From CAYSCS01 sp964429695 (GTDB lineage Bacteria > Acidobacteriota > Aminicenantia > Aminicenantales > Aminicenantaceae), in assembly GCA_964429695.1 (NCBI GenBank), contig CAYSCS010000014.1, positions 1 to 27,516 on the forward strand: 27,516 nt of DNA, given 5' to 3'. Of this stretch, positions 14,516-23,289 are shown one piece after another. The notes beneath the pieces are model-generated. The model made no database searches. It saw nothing but the letters and a program-made list of their open reading frames with translations, and was not told the DNA's origin. The position numbers and the translations under genes are program-made. Numbering within the stretch: position 1 is the first letter of the stretch; each line of letters begins with the position of its first letter.

Positions 14516-15064
14516 ATGGCAAAAAAAACAGAAAATCATCAAAAAGGCTTCACTCTCTGGTTCACTGGTCTTCCCTGTTCTGGGAAATCAGCTGTGGCGG
14601 ACAAGGTGGCTGAAATTCTCAGAGAAAGAGGCTTAAAGGTAGAAAGGCTGGATGGCGATATCGTGCGTCAGAGCCTGACGAGAGACCTTGGCTTTTCAAA
14701 AAAGGACAGGGATGAAAACATAAGGAGAGTGACCTTCGTGGCAAAGCTTCTTACTCGAAACGGTGTCGCTGTTTTGACTTCTTTCATCTCTCCTTATCGA
14801 GAGATAAGAGATGAAGCCAGAAGAGAGATAGGGAATTTCATCGAAGTTTATGTTAAGTGTCCTCTTGAAGTATGTATGAAAAGAGACATTAAAGGTATGT
14901 ACCAGAAAGCCCTGAAAGGAGAAATAAAAGAATTCACCGGAATCTCTGACCCTTATGAGGAGCCGCTTAATCCAGAATTAATTCTGGAAACAGATAAAGA
15001 AACACTGGAGGAGAGTGCGGGAAAGGTAATCAAGAAACTGAATGACCTAGGTTATCTCGATTAA
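14516..15064 (+). CDS. cysC: Adenylylsulfate (APS) kinase
   Basis: CysC phosphorylates APS to PAPS, the sulfate donor for sulfotransferases. The 182-aa product is of normal stand-alone length. It shows the P-loop 'GLPCSGKS' (18-25), 'LDGDIVRQSLTRDLGFSKKDR' with the APS-binding Asp/Arg set, 'RRVTFVAKLL' and 'TSFISPYREIRDEAR'. The start at 14516 follows AAGGAG at 14500-14505; an earlier ATG at 14506 is out of frame. The C-terminus 'VIKKLNDLGYLD' resembles the LGYI tails of the RHH and AlkP proteins, though a C-terminal helix ending in a similar way is not unusual for APS kinases. The epimerase gene begins 2 bases after its stop. Confidence 0.95.
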   Translation: MAKKTENHQKGFTLWFTGLPCSGKSAVADKVAEILRERGLKVERLDGDIVRQSLTRDLGFSKKDRDENIRRVTFVAKLLTRNGVAVLTSFISPYREIRDEARREIGNFIEVYVKCPLEVCMKRDIKGMYQKALKGEIKEFTGISDPYEEPLNPELILETDKETLEESAGKVIKKLNDLGYLD

Positions 15065-15066
15065 GA

Positions 15067-16008
15067 ATGGAAAAGTATTTAGTCACGGGAGGAGCAGGAT
15101 TCATAGGCTCCCATCTTGTTGGGGAGCTAGTTTCAAGGGGGAAAGAGGTAAGGGTTTTTGATAATTTTTCTACAGGTAAGAAAGAGAACTTATCTCCATA
15201 TTTAGGAAGGATAGAGCTCATCGAAGGGGATATTCGGGATTTTGACCTCTGCAAAAAGGCTGTGGAGGGAGTGGATTTTGTCTTGCATCAAGCTGCGTTG
15301 ACTTCGGTTTCCAGGTCTGTAGAGGATCCACTTTTTACGGTAGAGGTTAACATCCGAGGTACACTCAATCTCCTTCTTGCTTCCAGAAAGATGAAAGTGA
15401 AGGGTTTTGTCTTTGCCTCCTCCTCTTCTGTTTACGGTAATGACTCGCTTCTTCCTAAAAGAGAAGGGAAGGAGGGCTTCCCTCTCTCTCCTTATGCAAT
15501 GACTAAGATTTCAGGCGAGATGCTGTGCAGACTCTTTTTCAGTCTTTATTCACTCCCCACAATTTCACTCCGATACTTCAACATCTTTGGACCACGTCAG
15601 GATCCTTCTTCACCATATGCGGCTGTCATTCCCCGCTTTGTGACTAAGATGCTGGCTGGAGAAAGACCCGTTATTTTTGGTGACGGAACCCAAACCAGAG
15701 ATTTTACTTATGTGAGGAATGTGGTGGGAGCTAATCTCCTTGCCCTTCAAGCAAAAAACGCAAAGGGAGACGCCTTTAATATAGCCTGCGGTTTTGGAAC
15801 GAGCGTTAATACCCTTGTAGAGAAGATAAATTCAATTCTTGGCTCAGACCTTAAGCCCATTTACCGAAGCCCTAGGCCTGGAGACATTCTCCATTCTTTT
15901 GCAGATATAAGCAAGGCAAAAAAGTTTCTCAATTATCGGCCGGATGTTGACTTTGAAGAAGGATTGAGGATGACCATCGAATGGTATAAAAAGGGAAATA
16001 AAGAATGA
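15067..16008 (+). CDS. UDP-hexose / UDP-N-acetylhexosamine 4-epimerase-like SDR protein
   Basis: This is an extended short-chain dehydrogenase/reductase of 313 aa. Residues 8-15 'GGAGFIGS' form the NAD-binding GxxGxxG loop. Ser121 ('ASSSSVYG') and 'YAMTK' (Tyr143, Lys147) are the catalytic set. 'RYFNIFGPRQDPSSPYAAVIPRF' is the substrate-binding stretch typical of WbpP/TviC-type epimerases that accept N-acetylated UDP-sugars. Next to a UDP-GlcNAc-type dehydrogenase this suggests a TviB/TviC-like pair giving UDP-GalNAcA, but a UDP-glucose/galactose or UDP-GlcA epimerase cannot be excluded. It overlaps the next gene by 4 bases. Confidence 0.88.
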   Translation: MEKYLVTGGAGFIGSHLVGELVSRGKEVRVFDNFSTGKKENLSPYLGRIELIEGDIRDFDLCKKAVEGVDFVLHQAALTSVSRSVEDPLFTVEVNIRGTLNLLLASRKMKVKGFVFASSSSVYGNDSLLPKREGKEGFPLSPYAMTKISGEMLCRLFFSLYSLPTISLRYFNIFGPRQDPSSPYAAVIPRFVTKMLAGERPVIFGDGTQTRDFTYVRNVVGANLLALQAKNAKGDAFNIACGFGTSVNTLVEKINSILGSDLKPIYRSPRPGDILHSFADISKAKKFLNYRPDVDFEEGLRMTIEWYKKGNKE

Positions 16009-17324
16009 AGGGACTTGTGGGTATTCTCCAGAAAAAAATAAAAAGCAGAAAGGTTTGGGTAGGTATCGTGGGTCTTGGATATGTTGGGCTTCCTCTGGTT
16101 AAGACATTCCTTAAAAAGGGTTTTTCGGTTAAAGGATTTGATGTTGATGAGAAAAAAGTAAGTAGCCTGAATGAGGGGAAAAGCTATATCCGCCATGTAA
16201 GCGCCGAGGAGCTTAGGGCATTTATTTTGCAGCAGAAGTTTGAGGCGACTGCCGACTTCGGTAACTTAAGTGATGTGGATGTCATCATCATCTGTGTCCC
16301 CACTCCCCTTGACTCTCATAGAAATCCTGACCTTTCTTTTGTCTTAAAGACAACTGAAGACATCTCACGGAATTTGAGGGAAGGTCAGCTTGTGGTTTTA
16401 GAGAGCACAACATATCCAGGGACAACAGAAGAGGAGATGCTTCCCATCCTTGAGAGAAGCGGGCTACGAGTCGGCAAGGACTTTTTCCTTGCCTATTCTC
16501 CCGAAAGAGAAAATCCAGGAGACCCTCTCTACTCCACTGAAAATATTCCCAAAGTCGTGGGAGGCGTTACTGCGGCTTGTAAGCGTGTGGCAAGGGCTCT
16601 TTACGATGAGATAGTGGTAAAAACGATAGCGGTAAGTTCCCCCCGCGTTGCTGAGGCTACCAAGATTCTTGAGAATGTTTTCAGGTCTGTGAATATAGCT
16701 CTAGTCAATGAACTCAAGATTGTTTTCGAGAAGATGGGAATAGATATCTGGGAAGTAATCGAAGCCGCCTCCAGTAAGCCCTTCGGGTTCATGCCCTTTT
16801 ATCCCGGACCGGGTTATGGAGGACATTGTATTCCTGTTGACCCCTTCTACCTTTCTTGGAAAGCAAAAGAGGTTGATTATCCCACAAAGTTCATTGAATT
16901 GGCAGGGGAGATAAACACCATGATGCCTTACTACGTTGTTTCAAAAACAGTAGAAGCGTTGAATGCGAGAGGGAAATCAATAAAAGGAGCCAAGATTATT
17001 ATCCTCGGCATTGCCTACAAGAAAGATGTTGATGACCAGAGGGAATCTCCAGCCTTGAGAATCATAAGCCTGCTCAAAGAGAAGGGCGCCAGAGTCTCTT
17101 ACAATGATCCCTATGTCCCTCTTTCCTTCGGCCATAGGGATTATCCTGGGTTGAAAATGAAATCAATCCCCCTTACTAGGAAAGGCCTCGCTGGATATGA
17201 TGCGGTGATAATTGCCACTGACCATTCTGTGTATGATTTTGACTGGATTTTAGAAAACTCATCCCTTATCATTGATACCAGGAATGCAATAAAGAAGAGA
17301 GCAAAAAATGTGGTCAAGGCATAA
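16005..17324 (+). CDS. UDP-N-acetylglucosamine 6-dehydrogenase-like (WbpA/TviB type)
   Basis: These NAD+ enzymes oxidise C6 of a UDP-sugar to a uronic acid in two steps. The 439-aa product has the Rossmann loop 'GLGYVG' (23-28), 'GFDVDEKKVSSLNEGKSYI' (the SYI stretch typical of WbpA-like enzymes), 'PTPLD' (99-103), and the active-site loop 'GYGGHCIPVDPFYL' with Cys275. The 'GGHCIPVDP' form, in place of 'GGSCFPKD' of UDP-glucose dehydrogenase, points to an N-acetylhexosamine substrate. It lies between the epimerase (4-bp overlap) and the UDP-glucose dehydrogenase gene (17-bp overlap). Product is probably UDP-GlcNAcA, or UDP-GalNAcA with the epimerase. Confidence 0.88.
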   Translation: MKGLVGILQKKIKSRKVWVGIVGLGYVGLPLVKTFLKKGFSVKGFDVDEKKVSSLNEGKSYIRHVSAEELRAFILQQKFEATADFGNLSDVDVIIICVPTPLDSHRNPDLSFVLKTTEDISRNLREGQLVVLESTTYPGTTEEEMLPILERSGLRVGKDFFLAYSPERENPGDPLYSTENIPKVVGGVTAACKRVARALYDEIVVKTIAVSSPRVAEATKILENVFRSVNIALVNELKIVFEKMGIDIWEVIEAASSKPFGFMPFYPGPGYGGHCIPVDPFYLSWKAKEVDYPTKFIELAGEINTMMPYYVVSKTVEALNARGKSIKGAKIIILGIAYKKDVDDQRESPALRIISLLKEKGARVSYNDPYVPLSFGHRDYPGLKMKSIPLTRKGLAGYDAVIIATDHSVYDFDWILENSSLIIDTRNAIKKRAKNVVKA

Positions 17325-18657
17325 TGTTTCAAGAAGAAAAGGATCGAAGGAAATAAGGATTGGTGTCATAGGCACGGGATACGTGGGGCTTGTGACTGCC
17401 ACAGGACTTGCAGAATTAGGACACAGGGTGATAGGGACTGACATGGTTGCAGAGAAAATTGAGAAGGCATCTCGAGGGATCCCCCATATCTATGAACCAG
17501 GGCTTGAGGAATTGCTCAAGGCTAACCTCGAAAGAGGGCGCCTCTCATTCATTCATGACCTTGATGAGACGATAAGGTCATCAGAAGTGCTCTTTGTGTG
17601 TGTGAATACACCTCAAAGAGAGGATGGAAGCACAGACATGATTTATGTGGAAGGGGTATCGAGGCGGATTGCTCAAAATTTAGATTCCTATAAGCTTGTG
17701 GTGGAAAAGAGCACAGTTCCGGTGAAAACTTCCTACTGGATAAGACGTACCATAAGCCTTCATAAGAATAGAGATGTGGAGTTTGACGTTGCCTCTAATC
17801 CAGAATTCCTGAGGGAAGGGTCTGCCGTTTCTGATTTCCTTAATCCTGACCGCGTCATAATTGGCGTTGAGTCAGAGCGAGCAAGGGATATCCTGCTTAA
17901 AATTTACGAAAGATTCAAAGAACGCATCCTAGTGACGAATATAGATACAGCAGAGCTCATTAAACATGCCTCGAATTCTTTTCTTGCTCTTAAGATTTCC
18001 TACATCAACCTCATGGCAGAGATTTGCGAGAGGACAGAGGCAGATGTGGAGCTTGTGGCAAAGGGAATGGGTCTTGACCCGAGGATTGGCCCTCTGTTTT
18101 TAAGAGCGGGTATTGGCTATGGTGGCTCATGCTTCCCCAAGGATATAAGGGCTCTTTCAAGAATAGGAGAAGAGCTGGGAATAAACATGAACCTTCTTCG
18201 AGAGGGAGAGAGAATAAACAGCGAGAGGATAAAAGTATTCTTAGCGAAAGTCAAGAAGGCACTCTGGATTCTTAAAGATAAAAAGATAGCCATCCTGGGG
18301 CTTTCTTTTAAACCGGAAACAGACGATATAAGGGAAGCTCCGAGTCTCAAGGTGATAAGGGAGCTTCGTGAAGAAGGTGCCCATCTCAGGCTCTATGACC
18401 CGAAGGCGATAAAAAACACAAGAGCGGTATTTCCTGAGGAACCGCCTTTTGTTTCCTATGTTAGCTCTCCCTATGAAGCAGCAGAAGGGGCAAATGCCCT
18501 CCTCATCATCACCGAATGGGAAGAGTTTAAGAACGTTGACCTTAGAAGAATAAAAGAACTCATGGCTAACCCCATAATAATCGATGGAAGGAACATTTTT
18601 GACCCGCAGAGAATGAAGGACCTAGGTTTTGAATACTATTCAATTGGCAGAAAGTGA
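17308..18657 (+). CDS. ugd: UDP-glucose 6-dehydrogenase
   Basis: Ugd makes UDP-glucuronic acid from UDP-glucose with two NAD+. The 449-aa product has the Rossmann loop 'GTGYVG' (22-27), 'VNTPQREDGSTDMIYV', 'VEKSTVPVKT', 'SNPEFLREGSAVSDF' and the catalytic loop 'GYGGSCFPKD' with Cys275. These are all hallmarks of the UDP-glucose enzyme and distinguish it from the WbpA-type paralogue immediately upstream, whose 3' end it overlaps by 17 bases. The first 15 residues are extra compared with many Ugds, but no other in-frame start fits, so I keep ATG 17308. It is the last plus-strand gene; transcription meets the convergent cluster in the 140-bp gap that follows. Confidence 0.94.
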   Translation: MWSRHNVSRRKGSKEIRIGVIGTGYVGLVTATGLAELGHRVIGTDMVAEKIEKASRGIPHIYEPGLEELLKANLERGRLSFIHDLDETIRSSEVLFVCVNTPQREDGSTDMIYVEGVSRRIAQNLDSYKLVVEKSTVPVKTSYWIRRTISLHKNRDVEFDVASNPEFLREGSAVSDFLNPDRVIIGVESERARDILLKIYERFKERILVTNIDTAELIKHASNSFLALKISYINLMAEICERTEADVELVAKGMGLDPRIGPLFLRAGIGYGGSCFPKDIRALSRIGEELGINMNLLREGERINSERIKVFLAKVKKALWILKDKKIAILGLSFKPETDDIREAPSLKVIRELREEGAHLRLYDPKAIKNTRAVFPEEPPFVSYVSSPYEAAEGANALLIITEWEEFKNVDLRRIKELMANPIIIDGRNIFDPQRMKDLGFEYYSIGRK

Positions 18658-18797
18658 GGAGCCGAATTTACCGTCTAATTAAATCCTAATAATTTGTGGT
18701 CCTCATTCTTAATCTTAAAGATGCCTAATCTTCAGAAGTTGTAGCAAGGATAAAATATGAAAATTTGAAATAAAGGTAAAAGTTGAATTTCTTAAAT
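18658..18797. other. Convergent intergenic gap after ugd
   Basis: This 140-bp gap separates the plus-strand nucleotide-sugar operon from the minus-strand glycan cluster. No clear GC-rich terminator hairpin is visible on either strand; TGAGGA/TCCTCA (about 18655-18715) are too far apart to be convincing. The base composition becomes visibly more AT-rich from here on. Confidence 0.5.
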
Positions 18798-19322
18798 TTA
18801 AATTTTCTTTTTCTTTCTAATTATTTCTTGGCAGATAGCTTCGATTGCCTCTGCGAAATTTTTAACTTTAGCTTCAAATCCATTTTCTTTTAATTTTTCC
18901 CATAATTTATTTTTTAAATCATCAAAATTTCTTATTTTTTGCTCCAATTCCTCTATTTCATATACTACGATTATTTTCCCCTTTTCTTCAATTTTTCTAC
19001 AGAAGCTCAATTGATGATTGTCGACAACTTCCTTGAATTTCTTCTGCCTTGGGACTACGATTGGAATTTTTCCTTTATAAATACAGGGCATAATGCTCCC
19101 AGGTCCTCCGTGGGTTATGATTATTCTAGCTTTTCCAATCATTTCTACCATTTCTTCAAAGGCAATAAATCTTTTATATTTACAAAAATGGGGATTATAG
19201 GTAGAGTAACCCGTTTGAATAAAAATATGATCATCTATTTTCCCTGTCCCTTTTAATCTATCTATTTCTTTTATTAGTCGATCAAAAGGTTGTTCATGAG
19301 TGCCTACAGTTACAAATATCAT
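18798..19322 (-). CDS. Alg13-like catalytic subunit of a split glycosyltransferase
   Basis: The 174-aa product is the nucleotide-sugar-binding half of a GT28-type transferase, like Alg13 or the Cps14G/PssE class. It begins 'MIFVTVGTHEQPFDRLIKEID' (VTVGT.e.pFdRLi) and has 'FEEMVEMIGKARIIITHGGPGSI', with the His-Gly-Gly donor-binding loop, followed by 'GKIPIVVPRQKKFKEVVDNHQ'. It works with the Alg14-like partner, overlapping it by 4 bases (ATGA), to transfer a sugar to a lipid-linked acceptor at the inner face of the membrane. It is the last gene of the minus-strand cluster. Confidence 0.92.
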   Translation of the reverse strand: MIFVTVGTHEQPFDRLIKEIDRLKGTGKIDDHIFIQTGYSTYNPHFCKYKRFIAFEEMVEMIGKARIIITHGGPGSIMPCIYKGKIPIVVPRQKKFKEVVDNHQLSFCRKIEEKGKIIVVYEIEELEQKIRNFDDLKNKLWEKLKENGFEAKVKNFAEAIEAICQEIIRKKKKI

Positions 19323-19768
19323 AACAGTTGCCCGATAAATTTTCCTTTAGGATAAAATTTCTTTTGTTCTTTCCATTGAAGCAAAAAGGCATCTGCAATT
19401 GGGTAGACAAGTTTTCCAGAGAGGGTAGGAGAATCGATTCGGTCGTATACTTCTATAAAAATTAACTTCGCCCCTAATAATTTTCCTGTATAGAAAAAGG
19501 GAACGGCAACTCCAGCTCCAGTTGATACAATTATTTTTGGTCTTTCTTTGAGTAAAATCTTTAGAGCCAAGAAGGTATTTCTTATTAAATTTATTATGTT
19601 TCTATTAGTTGGGAAATGGGCCCAGTAGACCTTTTCTTCCTTTAGGGAGGAGATTGCGTCTTCTTTTTTGAATGTCACCCAGAATCTTGGATATTTCTTC
19701 CACCAGTCTTCGAGCAGAAAAAGTTGAAGCAAATGACCACCACTTGAGGATACAAGACAAATTTTCAT
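19319..19768 (-). CDS. Alg14-like membrane-docking subunit of a split glycosyltransferase
   Basis: The 149-aa product is the acceptor-side half of the Alg13/Alg14 pair (Cps14F/PssD class). It shows 'MKICLVSSSGGHLLQLFLLEDWW', 'RFWVTFKKEDA', 'RPKIIVSTGAGVAVPFFYTGKLLGAKLIFIEVYDRIDSPTLSGKLVY' and a C-terminal 'FIGQLL'. It recruits the catalytic partner to the membrane and binds the lipid acceptor. It has no clear N-terminal membrane helix, as in many bacterial versions. It overlaps the Alg13-like gene by 4 bases. Confidence 0.92.
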   Translation of the reverse strand: MKICLVSSSGGHLLQLFLLEDWWKKYPRFWVTFKKEDAISSLKEEKVYWAHFPTNRNIINLIRNTFLALKILLKERPKIIVSTGAGVAVPFFYTGKLLGAKLIFIEVYDRIDSPTLSGKLVYPIADAFLLQWKEQKKFYPKGKFIGQLL

Positions 19769-19807
19769 TTTTTAGTTATTTAATTTTACTATATTAAGAT
19801 ATGACTT

Positions 19808-21883
19808 TTAATTCTTAGAATCAATATAACCAAGTGCCTTGAGTCTCTCAATCACTTCTTTATCAAGTTTCAATTTTTTTTTCCGGATGATTGACAAACG
19901 AGACTTATTAGAAACTCTAAGGTCATCAATGACACAATTTTCTCCAGCTATTTTAATATAATTAATCAGCTTATCCTCAAAGAAATCTCTAGTGAAAAAA
20001 TTTTGCCTGGATGATAGATGCCCATCAATTAGTAAAAAAATCTCTTCATTTTCCCACGAAATAAGAATGTGATGCCATTCTTTCCATGAAAATAAGGTTG
20101 AAAATTTTTGTGTCTCCTTTTGATAAGGCTTTTTTATTATCTCAATCACTCCTCTTTTATTGTCTTTTGTTGTCCACAGCCAGTAAATTGTTCCCTGGAT
20201 GGAAAGTGAGCTATCTTTTTCCATAAAATCGAGGTTAAATATTTTTTGAGTGAGGGAGGCCTCTTTATTTAATTTTAACCAGAATTCTATTGCTCCCGAA
20301 TTTGAGCTTAAAGCAGTCTTAAAAGGAATACGAAATTCCGCTTTAGGTATCAATAACAGCCCTTTTCCGAATTTTCCTTCTACAAAATTTAATTGCTTTT
20401 CATCAAAGTTTTCCTTTTTGATGTAGTTTTCTGTTTTATAAATAAACGAATTATCGTCTAAAGGAGCAAGAAATATGGAGTTTCCATCAAAAGGTAAAGA
20501 TGAAGAAGGCAAGCCTTCTTCTAATACCACTTCAGTTAAACCTAACTTCTCCCTTAGGATATCATTTTTTTCTTGAAATACTCTAAGCTTATCAATGAGT
20601 GACTTCAATTTCTTCCCGGATATTATTTGAGATATATCCTTTGTTTCAGCAGGGTCATTAACTAAGTCATATAATTTCTTCTCTCCCGAATGAAAGTCTA
20701 AAACTAGCTTTAGTTTTCTGGTTCTGAACCCTGCAAAACGATTAGTTTGAAAGAAAACTTGCTTTTTCTTTTTTAATAACAGGTTGTATTTTTTCCTAAG
20801 AAGAGGAAAGAAGCTTTTACCCTGGAAGATTTCAGGTATTTTTATTTTTGCTGCTTCTAAAATAGTGGGTGGTAAATCAATTAATTCAACCAAGCGGTCT
20901 ATTACCTTTTCTTTTGTGGAAAGGGCAGGGCAGTAAATAATAAGAGGAACTCTTGTAGAAATATCTGCAAAAGGGTGCTCAGGTGAAGAGTGTCCGAAGT
21001 ATTTATACTCATAAAATTGCTCTCCATGATCAGAAGTGATGATGAACATCGTTTTATCCTCTATTTGAAGGCGTGTTAAATGCGCAAACAGAGAACAAAC
21101 GAAACCATCTACAGCTTTAATTTGACCATCATATATATCCAGTAACCTTTGTCTGTCTTCGGGTTTAACACTGATTCTTCCTTCGTTAGCCTCTTCTAAG
21201 AATTTGTTTGTGCTTTCAGCCGTATTTTCAATGGGCCCAGAGTATGTGTGGTCTGCAAATTCAAGGAAATATTTTTCAGGAGCTACAAACGGCACATGAA
21301 CATAATAGGTATGAAGAAAAAGAAAAAATTTTTTATCTCGATTACTGTTTAGCCATCTTACAATTTTTTTTTCTAAATTAGGTAAACCAATTATCCGGTC
21401 ATCAATTTCTTTAAACCCATTTAAGATTCCATAACCTTTTGACATCCAGCCACTACTGGTAAAAGCAGCAGTCTTATAACCATTCTCATGAAGTATAGAG
21501 GCAAGAGTTTTAATTTTTGGGTCGAGTGGTAAGTCAAAAATGGAAGGGTATAAGGATGTTAACAGGGAAGAATGGGCAGGAGGAGTGAAAGGCCAGGGAG
21601 AGAAAGCATAAAGAAATCTTATTCCTTGGTGAGCTAAAGAGTCAATACAAGGAGAGACATTTCTTTTATTTCCATAACATCCGAGCCTGTCAGCACGCAA
21701 GTCATCTATCGAAATCAAAATGAAATTATGTATCTCAGGAGATTTCTCCAAGAATAATTTTTTTGATTTAAGAGAAATTATTAAAGATGTTAGGAATATG
21801 AAGAAACAGCAAAGAAAAAGAATTAGTCTAATTTTAATTTTATTTTTTTCTCTCACAGGGGAATTATTCTTTATAGCCTTCAT
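19808..21883 (-). CDS. Membrane-anchored sulfatase-fold protein with LamG-like domain and LGYID tail
   Basis: I start at ATG 21883 (691 aa, 13 bases after the wzy stop); the frame extends to a TTG at 21910. Residues about 19-38 are a membrane anchor. The sulfatase-fold domain shows 'ISIDDLRADRLGCYG' (Asp60, Asp61), 'WPFTPPAHSSLLTS', 'YDGQIKAVDGFV' and 'TSDHGEQFYE...FGHSS'. The nucleophile position is Thr100 (TPPAH) where formylglycine sulfatases have C/S-x-P-x-R, so classic FGly chemistry is not expected; a phospho- or sulfo-transfer, or a phosphodiesterase, is equally possible. Residues about 475-665 look like a concanavalin/LamG fold ('GAIEFWLKLNKE', 'WKEWHHILISWENEEIFLLIDG', 'IDDLRVSNKS') that may bind glycan. 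The end is 'VIERLKALGYIDSKN'. It probably acts on the exported polysaccharide. Confidence 0.85.
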   Translation of the reverse strand: MKAIKNNSPVREKNKIKIRLILFLCCFFIFLTSLIISLKSKKLFLEKSPEIHNFILISIDDLRADRLGCYGNKRNVSPCIDSLAHQGIRFLYAFSPWPFTPPAHSSLLTSLYPSIFDLPLDPKIKTLASILHENGYKTAAFTSSGWMSKGYGILNGFKEIDDRIIGLPNLEKKIVRWLNSNRDKKFFLFLHTYYVHVPFVAPEKYFLEFADHTYSGPIENTAESTNKFLEEANEGRISVKPEDRQRLLDIYDGQIKAVDGFVCSLFAHLTRLQIEDKTMFIITSDHGEQFYEYKYFGHSSPEHPFADISTRVPLIIYCPALSTKEKVIDRLVELIDLPPTILEAAKIKIPEIFQGKSFFPLLRKKYNLLLKKKKQVFFQTNRFAGFRTRKLKLVLDFHSGEKKLYDLVNDPAETKDISQIISGKKLKSLIDKLRVFQEKNDILREKLGLTEVVLEEGLPSSSLPFDGNSIFLAPLDDNSFIYKTENYIKKENFDEKQLNFVEGKFGKGLLLIPKAEFRIPFKTALSSNSGAIEFWLKLNKEASLTQKIFNLDFMEKDSSLSIQGTIYWLWTTKDNKRGVIEIIKKPYQKETQKFSTLFSWKEWHHILISWENEEIFLLIDGHLSSRQNFFTRDFFEDKLINYIKIAGENCVIDDLRVSNKSRLSIIRKKKLKLDKEVIERLKALGYIDSKN

Positions 21884-21896
21884 AACTTTAATTAAG

Positions 21897-23273
21897 TCAA
21901 GGGGAAACAAAATTAATATTGATTTTGCTTTTTTTAAGCATATAATCTTTCTCTAATTTCATCCTGATGCCCACAATTATCCCCCAATTCATCCAAATTA
22001 AAAATAAGAGTATTACATCATAATCCATAACAATAAAGACCCATTGAATTAGATTCATAAAAAAAGCCATGCCTGCATACAAGCCTAATTTTCCTAGGAA
22101 TGGGTCGTTTCCTCTTAGAATTGATATTTTTTGTATGTCTCTTAAGATTAATATTATTATTATGGAAAATAAGATAGACCCGAAAATTCCATATCTATAC
22201 AGAATAGCTAGAAAATAACTATGAGAACCAAGCGGAGGAAGCTTTGGAGACTCACCTACCACTTCCATATTACGATGAGTTCCCCAGCCAAAAATTGGGT
22301 TTTCTTTCCATGATTCTATAGTTTTTTCGTAAATAAGCATTCTGGTGGAAGTGCTTCTTGACTTTAGCTCTAATAAAGGGTCTTTTAAAATAAGGAAGAA
22401 TAAAAAGATAATTAAAATTGCTGAAAAGATAATGATAGGTTTTTGAAGGAAGGTAAGAAATTTTTTCACATTTTTAAATTCTAGATATAGAAATCCAGAT
22501 AATAAAGCGAGATAAGCGCTTCTTGAATAGGTAAAAAATAAACTTATTAAAACTAATATTATATTCAGTAAAGTTAAAGCTCTTCCCCGTCCCCTTGAAA
22601 TTTTGAAAAGATAAAACTGGAAAGGTAATATAATTATCATTGCAGCTGCAAATGTGTTGGGAAAGGGGAAGATTGAACTAATTCTTTTTACTTTGATATT
22701 AAAAAGTTTAATTCTGATGTAGTCTCCAAAATTGGGATTAACTATATTTTGTAAAAATTCACTTTGTTTTATGTTCTCAGGAAGAAAATATGCCACAGGA
22801 GCAATAAAATTAGTTTTAAGGGGAATTATATCCAGAAGGGTAAATAAGCCTATCAGGCACGCAAGAAAAATCATTAAATTTAGGCCCTGAATAATTTTTA
22901 TTAAATCTTTCTTATCCTTATTGATATTAATTATTACTAGAAAAAGAGCTAAAGCTCCTAAATAAGCTAGAAAGTTTCTTATAAAAACAAGATTCCATTT
23001 TTCTTCTTGGATGTGTAATCCTGAAATTAGAGAAGAAAGGAGAAAAGCAGTCATAACGCTCAAAAGAGAAAAAGGTATTTTTACTTCTCTTTGGTGCTTT
23101 AAATTTATAATGAGGAGTTTGAAGAAAAGGAAAATCATTAAAAATATGCCGAGAAATTGAGTAATTCCCAGTATTACCCAGAGCGGTAATAAAGCGAAAA
23201 ACAAAACTATATCAGTTGTAATTCTTGTCGAAATAAAAGGAAACCTAATTTTTGGAGAGCATATATTTTCCAT
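21897..23273 (-). CDS. O-antigen polymerase / ligase-like membrane protein (Wzy/WaaL family)
   Basis: The 458-aa product is almost all hydrophobic helices (about 10-12 predicted by eye) with one large loop near residues 150-190 and the family's conserved loop 'GWGTHRNMEVVGESPKLPPLGSHSYFLAILYRYGIFGSI' (320-365), where Wzy and WaaL proteins keep a 'hN.yl.il.e.Gi.G' pattern. A second conserved feature is 'TYSRSAYLALLSGFLYLEF' (arginine after a helix). It either polymerises repeat units or attaches the chain to an acceptor. The presence of a Wzx-like flippase upstream fits Wzy. It lies between the GT (16-base gap) and the sulfatase-fold gene. Confidence 0.85.
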   Translation of the reverse strand: MENICSPKIRFPFISTRITTDIVLFFALLPLWVILGITQFLGIFLMIFLFFKLLIINLKHQREVKIPFSLLSVMTAFLLSSLISGLHIQEEKWNLVFIRNFLAYLGALALFLVIININKDKKDLIKIIQGLNLMIFLACLIGLFTLLDIIPLKTNFIAPVAYFLPENIKQSEFLQNIVNPNFGDYIRIKLFNIKVKRISSIFPFPNTFAAAMIIILPFQFYLFKISRGRGRALTLLNIILVLISLFFTYSRSAYLALLSGFLYLEFKNVKKFLTFLQKPIIIFSAILIIFLFFLILKDPLLELKSRSTSTRMLIYEKTIESWKENPIFGWGTHRNMEVVGESPKLPPLGSHSYFLAILYRYGIFGSILFSIIIILILRDIQKISILRGNDPFLGKLGLYAGMAFFMNLIQWVFIVMDYDVILLFLIWMNWGIIVGIRMKLEKDYMLKKSKININFVSP

Positions 23274-23289
23274 TAATTCATCTTTGAGG

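Noticed and set aside
21884..21910. TTG start for the sulfatase-fold protein
   Set aside because: The ATG at 21883 follows the wzy stop at an ordinary distance, whereas the TTG would overlap wzy without a better ribosome site.
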